DNA of 57,936 nucleotides, from the NCBI GenBank assembly GCA_903845045.1, contig CAIMWA010000277.1, forward strand, positions 1 through 57,936, in the 5' to 3' direction. Under the pieces are notes generated by a model. The model ran no database searches. It was not told where the DNA came from and worked only from the letters and a program-made list of their open reading frames with translations. Shown here piece after piece: positions 55,671 through 57,936 of this stretch (its first letter is position 1; each line of letters begins with the position of its first letter). The DNA is from an uncultured delta proteobacterium (lineage in GTDB: Bacteria > Myxococcota_A > Polyangia > Polyangiales > Ga0077539). The position numbers and the translations under genes were made by a program.

Positions 55671-56012
55671 ATGGCCCACACATACGTTGACGGAAAGTGT
55701 CGTTGGTGCAGCGTTCACCGCGACGACGTGGCCCGTGGCAAAGCAACGCCGTGGTGCCATCGAGGCGGTTCCCGCGCTTTGGCCGCGATCCGCCCCGCCG
55801 AGAAGCCCGCTTGTGACCCGTGCTTCCTGGAAGGCGCCTGCGGCAATGACGCCCAGCCCTGCGTCGACACCTTCGCAAAGGTCACTGCGGCTCTTGCGAC
55901 GAAGGCCCACCTCTGCCCGTCGCCTGTGCCGGCCTGCGGGGCCGACGTTTCCGAAGCCAGCGAGCCCAGCTTCAAAGTCCTGTGCCGGGCGTGCGTAGGA
56001 GACGCCCCATGA
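55671..56012 (+). CDS. Cys-rich small protein, probably zinc-binding
   Basis: A 113-aa protein with ten cysteines: CRWC near residue 10, further Cys at about 29, 48, 51, 57, 64, 82 and 89, and CRAC near the end. Paired CxxC motifs suggest one or two structural zinc sites. No family is recognised. ATG 55671 lies just after the promoter at 55608 and the stop overlaps the next start. Confidence 0.6.
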   Translation: MAHTYVDGKCRWCSVHRDDVARGKATPWCHRGGSRALAAIRPAEKPACDPCFLEGACGNDAQPCVDTFAKVTAALATKAHLCPSPVPACGADVSEASEPSFKVLCRACVGDAP

Positions 56013-56230
56013 CCGCCCGCTCCACCCCCGAGCACCCTGCGTTCGGCCCGCTGTTCCGCGAAGTCGACAGGCAAGGTATGGGGCGCAAAGAACTGGCCTA
56101 TCGGTCAGGGCTCAACCTGAGCACCCTGTCAAGATGGAGGGAGAACGCTACAGAGCCGCGCTATAGCAATCTCGCGGCTGCCTGGGGGGCTCTCGGGTAC
56201 GATCTGCTGCCCGTCAGGAGGAAACTATGA
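56009..56230 (+). CDS. XRE-family helix-turn-helix protein
   Basis: A 73-aa protein; ATG 56009 overlaps the stop of the Cys-rich gene (ATGA). GMGRKELAYRSGLNLSTLSR followed by WRENATEPRYSNLAAAWGAL is a clear Cro/C1-type helix-turn-helix. It is short enough to consist of the DNA-binding domain alone. It may control the palindromic regions at 48.9 or 55.1 kb; this is inference. Confidence 0.8.
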   Translation: MTARSTPEHPAFGPLFREVDRQGMGRKELAYRSGLNLSTLSRWRENATEPRYSNLAAAWGALGYDLLPVRRKL

Positions 56231-56364
56231 TCGAACCCTCAATCTGGCTGTGCCTCGTCGTTCTCGTCGTTCTCGTCGTTCTCGTCGGAGCGCTTGGAGT
56301 AGCCCTCGACGCTCTGACTTACGGAGAGCTTCCCCACGGAGATGACCCCGAGGACGAAGGATGA
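56227..56364 (+). CDS. small membrane protein with VVL repeat helix
   Basis: A 45-aa protein from ATG 56227 to TGA 56362-56364. Residues about 7-28 (WLCLVVLVVLVVLVGALGVA) form a membrane helix encoded by near-perfect 9-bp repeats (CTCGTCGTT). The C-terminus is acidic (ELPHGDDPEDEG). It overlaps both neighbours by ATGA, so it is clearly part of this operon. Function unknown. Confidence 0.65.
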   Translation: MIEPSIWLCLVVLVVLVVLVGALGVALDALTYGELPHGDDPEDEG

Positions 56365-56669
56365 AACACGAAGACGTTCTTGACCGGTTAAACCCCGGAA
56401 CCCGGGGCGCGACTGTGGAACTGGTCGACGAGTACGGACGGCACCACGCCTCTGTCACTGAGACCAACGTTGGCGTTCTTGTCTCACTACCGCCCTGCCC
56501 CGGACGGTTGACGACACGCCGATATCTGGCGGTCGACGATTGCAAGTCGTTCGACGGCTGGCGGGTCAGTGTTTTACGGAACGGATCGCCGCACAACGCT
56601 TGTGTTCTGCGCATTGGCCCGGCACGCAAGGCCGTGCTTCACGCTATTAAGGGAGCGCTCTATGCCTGA
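56361..56669 (+). CDS. hypothetical protein
   Basis: A 102-aa protein whose ATG overlaps the previous stop. It is beta-rich (TRGATVELVDEYGRHHASVT; RLTTRRYLAVDDCKSFDGW) with a C-terminal helix. No family is recognised. It overlaps the next gene by eight bases. Confidence 0.6.
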   Translation: MKHEDVLDRLNPGTRGATVELVDEYGRHHASVTETNVGVLVSLPPCPGRLTTRRYLAVDDCKSFDGWRVSVLRNGSPHNACVLRIGPARKAVLHAIKGALYA

Positions 56670-56922
56670 CGTTATTGCCATGCACCAGTGGTTTACCTGC
56701 GGTTCCGCCGGCCGCTGGACCGTCCGCAATAAGACGCATCAGGTGTGTGGGACGTTTTCGCCCCACAACGCCGCTGAACTCGCCGACCGCCTGAACCGTG
56801 GAGAAAAATGCACACTGTCGATAATTTCTCTTGACCGACGCCGCGTGGTTTCGCTAAGCACCTGTGTACCGACCACGCAGGTCAAGGCCCTCGCCGATCT
56901 TATCTCCGGAGTACTCTTATGA
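56662..56922 (+). CDS. hypothetical protein
   Basis: An 86-aa protein from ATG 56662. Contains FTCGSAGRWTVRNKTHQVCG, HNAAELADRLNRGEKC and TQVKALADLISGVLL. The mix of strands and two helices would suit a small nucleic-acid-binding fold, but no family is recognised. It overlaps the next gene by ATGA. Confidence 0.6.
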   Translation: MPDVIAMHQWFTCGSAGRWTVRNKTHQVCGTFSPHNAAELADRLNRGEKCTLSIISLDRRRVVSLSTCVPTTQVKALADLISGVLL

Positions 56923-57353
56923 GCCATACCCCGCACATTCGTATTGCGACGACGCCGCTTCCGATCCCCGAACGCAAGCGCGGTGGCGCCATTCGCGCCG
57001 CGGCCCCGATCGCATACCCGTTCGCCTCTCTCACTGTCGGCGGCGCTCCGTGCTTGGTCACTTTCGATCCGAGCACGCCTGATCTTGCCAAGGTCCTCAA
57101 GGCCGAGAGCACCAAGGTGTTCAATCAGGTCCGGCGTTTCATCAGCGCGCACCCCCATTTCGAATTCACCGTGCGCACCGTCGAAGTCGGTGAAGGCCCC
57201 GCCCACCAGATTGGCATCTGGCGCATCCCCGCCGACCCGATCGCCCGCGCCGAGGCCAAGGCCCGCCGCGCCGTCGCCCGGAGCACTCCCGAGGCCATCG
57301 CCAAGCGCGCAGCCAAGCGTGCGGCGAAAGCCTCTCTGAACGCTGCCGCCTGA
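56919..57353 (+). CDS. hypothetical basic protein
   Basis: A 144-aa protein. Residues 1-105 form a compact domain (PIAYPFASLTVGGAPCLVTF; KVFNQVRRFISAHPHFEFTV; HQIGIWRIPADPIARAEAK). The C-terminal 35 residues are an Ala/Arg/Lys helix typical of nonspecific DNA or RNA contacts. It is the last gene before a strong terminator. Function unknown. Confidence 0.62.
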   Translation: MSHTPHIRIATTPLPIPERKRGGAIRAAAPIAYPFASLTVGGAPCLVTFDPSTPDLAKVLKAESTKVFNQVRRFISAHPHFEFTVRTVEVGEGPAHQIGIWRIPADPIARAEAKARRAVARSTPEAIAKRAAKRAAKASLNAAA

Positions 57354-57375
57354 CACTTCTCAAGCTGGCGCGACA

Positions 57376-57418
57376 CCCCTGGAGGGCGGTCCCCCACCGC
57401 TGCCCTCCAGGGGTTTTT
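57376..57418 (+). terminator. strong rho-independent terminator
   Basis: CCCCTGGAGGGC (57376-57387) pairs perfectly with GCCCTCCAGGGG (57402-57413) around a 14-base loop, followed by TTTTT. It ends the operon that starts near 55.6 kb and separates it from the Ala-rich gene. Confidence 0.92.
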
Positions 57419-57491
57419 ACCGGGAAATGGTGTGAGAAAGTTAACAGAAGTTCGGGCTCGCCTAACAGCACCGGGGAAAGAGGACACGGTC

Positions 57492-57936
57492 ATGACCAGC
57501 GCGCTTGATGCTATCCGACATCTGTTCCCGTGCAGCGACGCGGCGGCGTGGCTCGCACGCCAGCCCGACGCCGAGACCGCATGGAACGCTTGCGATCGCG
57601 GGGATTGGCTTCTGTGGGCCGCCGCGCGGCTTGGCGTGCCCCGCCCCGTCCTTGCGCTGGCCGCGTGTGATTGCGCCCGCTCTGCGCTTCGCTATGTGCC
57701 CGTTGGGGAAGCGAGGCCGCTGGCTGCGGTCGAGGCGGCTGAGGCGTGGGCGCGGGAGCCGACGGAGGCGAACCGCGCCGCCGCCGCCGACGCCGCCACA
57801 TACGCCGCCGACGCCGCCACCTCCGCCGCCGCAGACGCCGTCGCCGACGCCCCATCCGCCGCTGCCGCCGCCGCTGCCGCCTACGCCGCCGCCGCCGCCG
57901 CCGCCGCCGCCGCTGCCGCCTACGCCGCCGACGCCG
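57492..57936 (+). CDS. alanine-rich repeat protein (N-terminal part, runs off the window)
   Basis: ATG 57492 follows AAAGAGG and opens an ordinary sequence: SALDAIRHLFPCSDAAAWLA, WNACDRGDWLLWAAARLGVP and ALAACDCARSALRYVPVGEA. From residue about 94 it becomes almost pure Ala with periodic Asp, Thr, Tyr, Val and Ser, encoded by GCC repeats, and is still open at the last base. The C-terminus is probably at bases 1-175. Similar proteins (helical head, Ala-rich repeat, short cap) are common in phages of high-GC hosts, with unknown function; the repeat may form a long helix or solenoid. Confidence 0.75.
   Translation, partial: MTSALDAIRHLFPCSDAAAWLARQPDAETAWNACDRGDWLLWAAARLGVPRPVLALAACDCARSALRYVPVGEARPLAAVEAAEAWAREPTEANRAAAADAATYAADAATSAAADAVADAPSAAAAAAAAYAAAAAAAAAAAAYAADA

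Overview
The window looks like an essentially complete genome of a virulent, tailed, podovirus-like phage of a high-GC proteobacterium. Support: portal, scaffold, major capsid, two tail-adaptor paralogues, a tail-tube-B-like protein, large internal virion proteins, a tailspike and a holin/endolysin pair, with no tape-measure protein, integrase or visible lysogeny module. An alphaproteobacterial host is only an inference, from base composition and a GTA-type three-helix holin. The first and last bases both lie inside one GCC-rich, alanine-coding repeat, and the two halves of one gene can be read across the junction apart from a one-base slip, so the molecule is probably circular or circularly permuted and was cut in that repeat.

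Layout. Plus-strand replication and nucleotide module (1-16.2 kb): dCMP deaminase, RuvC-like resolvase, dATP/dGTP diphosphohydrolase-like protein, SNF2 helicase, DUF2800 nuclease, DUF2815 single-strand DNA-binding protein, a family A DNA polymerase split over two overlapping ORFs and carrying an intein in each, a cytosine-C5 methyltransferase with a long overlapping reading frame, and a primase-polymerase/helicase. Minus-strand late operon (48.15 down to 16.25 kb): SAM methyltransferase, TPR-glycosyltransferase, many small genes, terminase, portal, a Cache-domain membrane sensor, a coiled-coil membrane protein, scaffold, capsid, tail and ejection proteins, a sulfotransferase-GNAT fusion, tailspike and lysis genes. 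A two-gene plus-strand islet (37.68-38.21 kb) interrupts it. Plus-strand early region (49.1-57.9 kb): small unknown ORFs, visibly more AT-rich between about 50.3 and 53.3 kb, with a repeated terminator-plus-ribosome-binding-site cassette, one opposing gene with AP2-like repeats, and a small XRE-type regulator.

The two transcription arms diverge from a roughly 0.9 kb gene-free region (48.2-49.1 kb) that holds a TTGACA promoter facing the late operon, tandem 19-bp repeats, a 22-bp direct repeat and a 13-bp inverted repeat that flanks a TATAAT promoter. They converge near 16.24 kb. A second regulatory-looking region with AT-rich palindromes lies at 55.03-55.6 kb.

Most unusual items: (i) an intein in the polymerase that carries an HNH endonuclease in a different reading frame from the splicing domain, with its own strong Shine-Dalgarno site; (ii) the split polymerase itself; (iii) a phage-encoded sCache_2-type sensor without an output domain; (iv) a sulfotransferase-GNAT fusion and a TPR-GT9 protein among virion genes; (v) repeated operator-like elements in the switch region.
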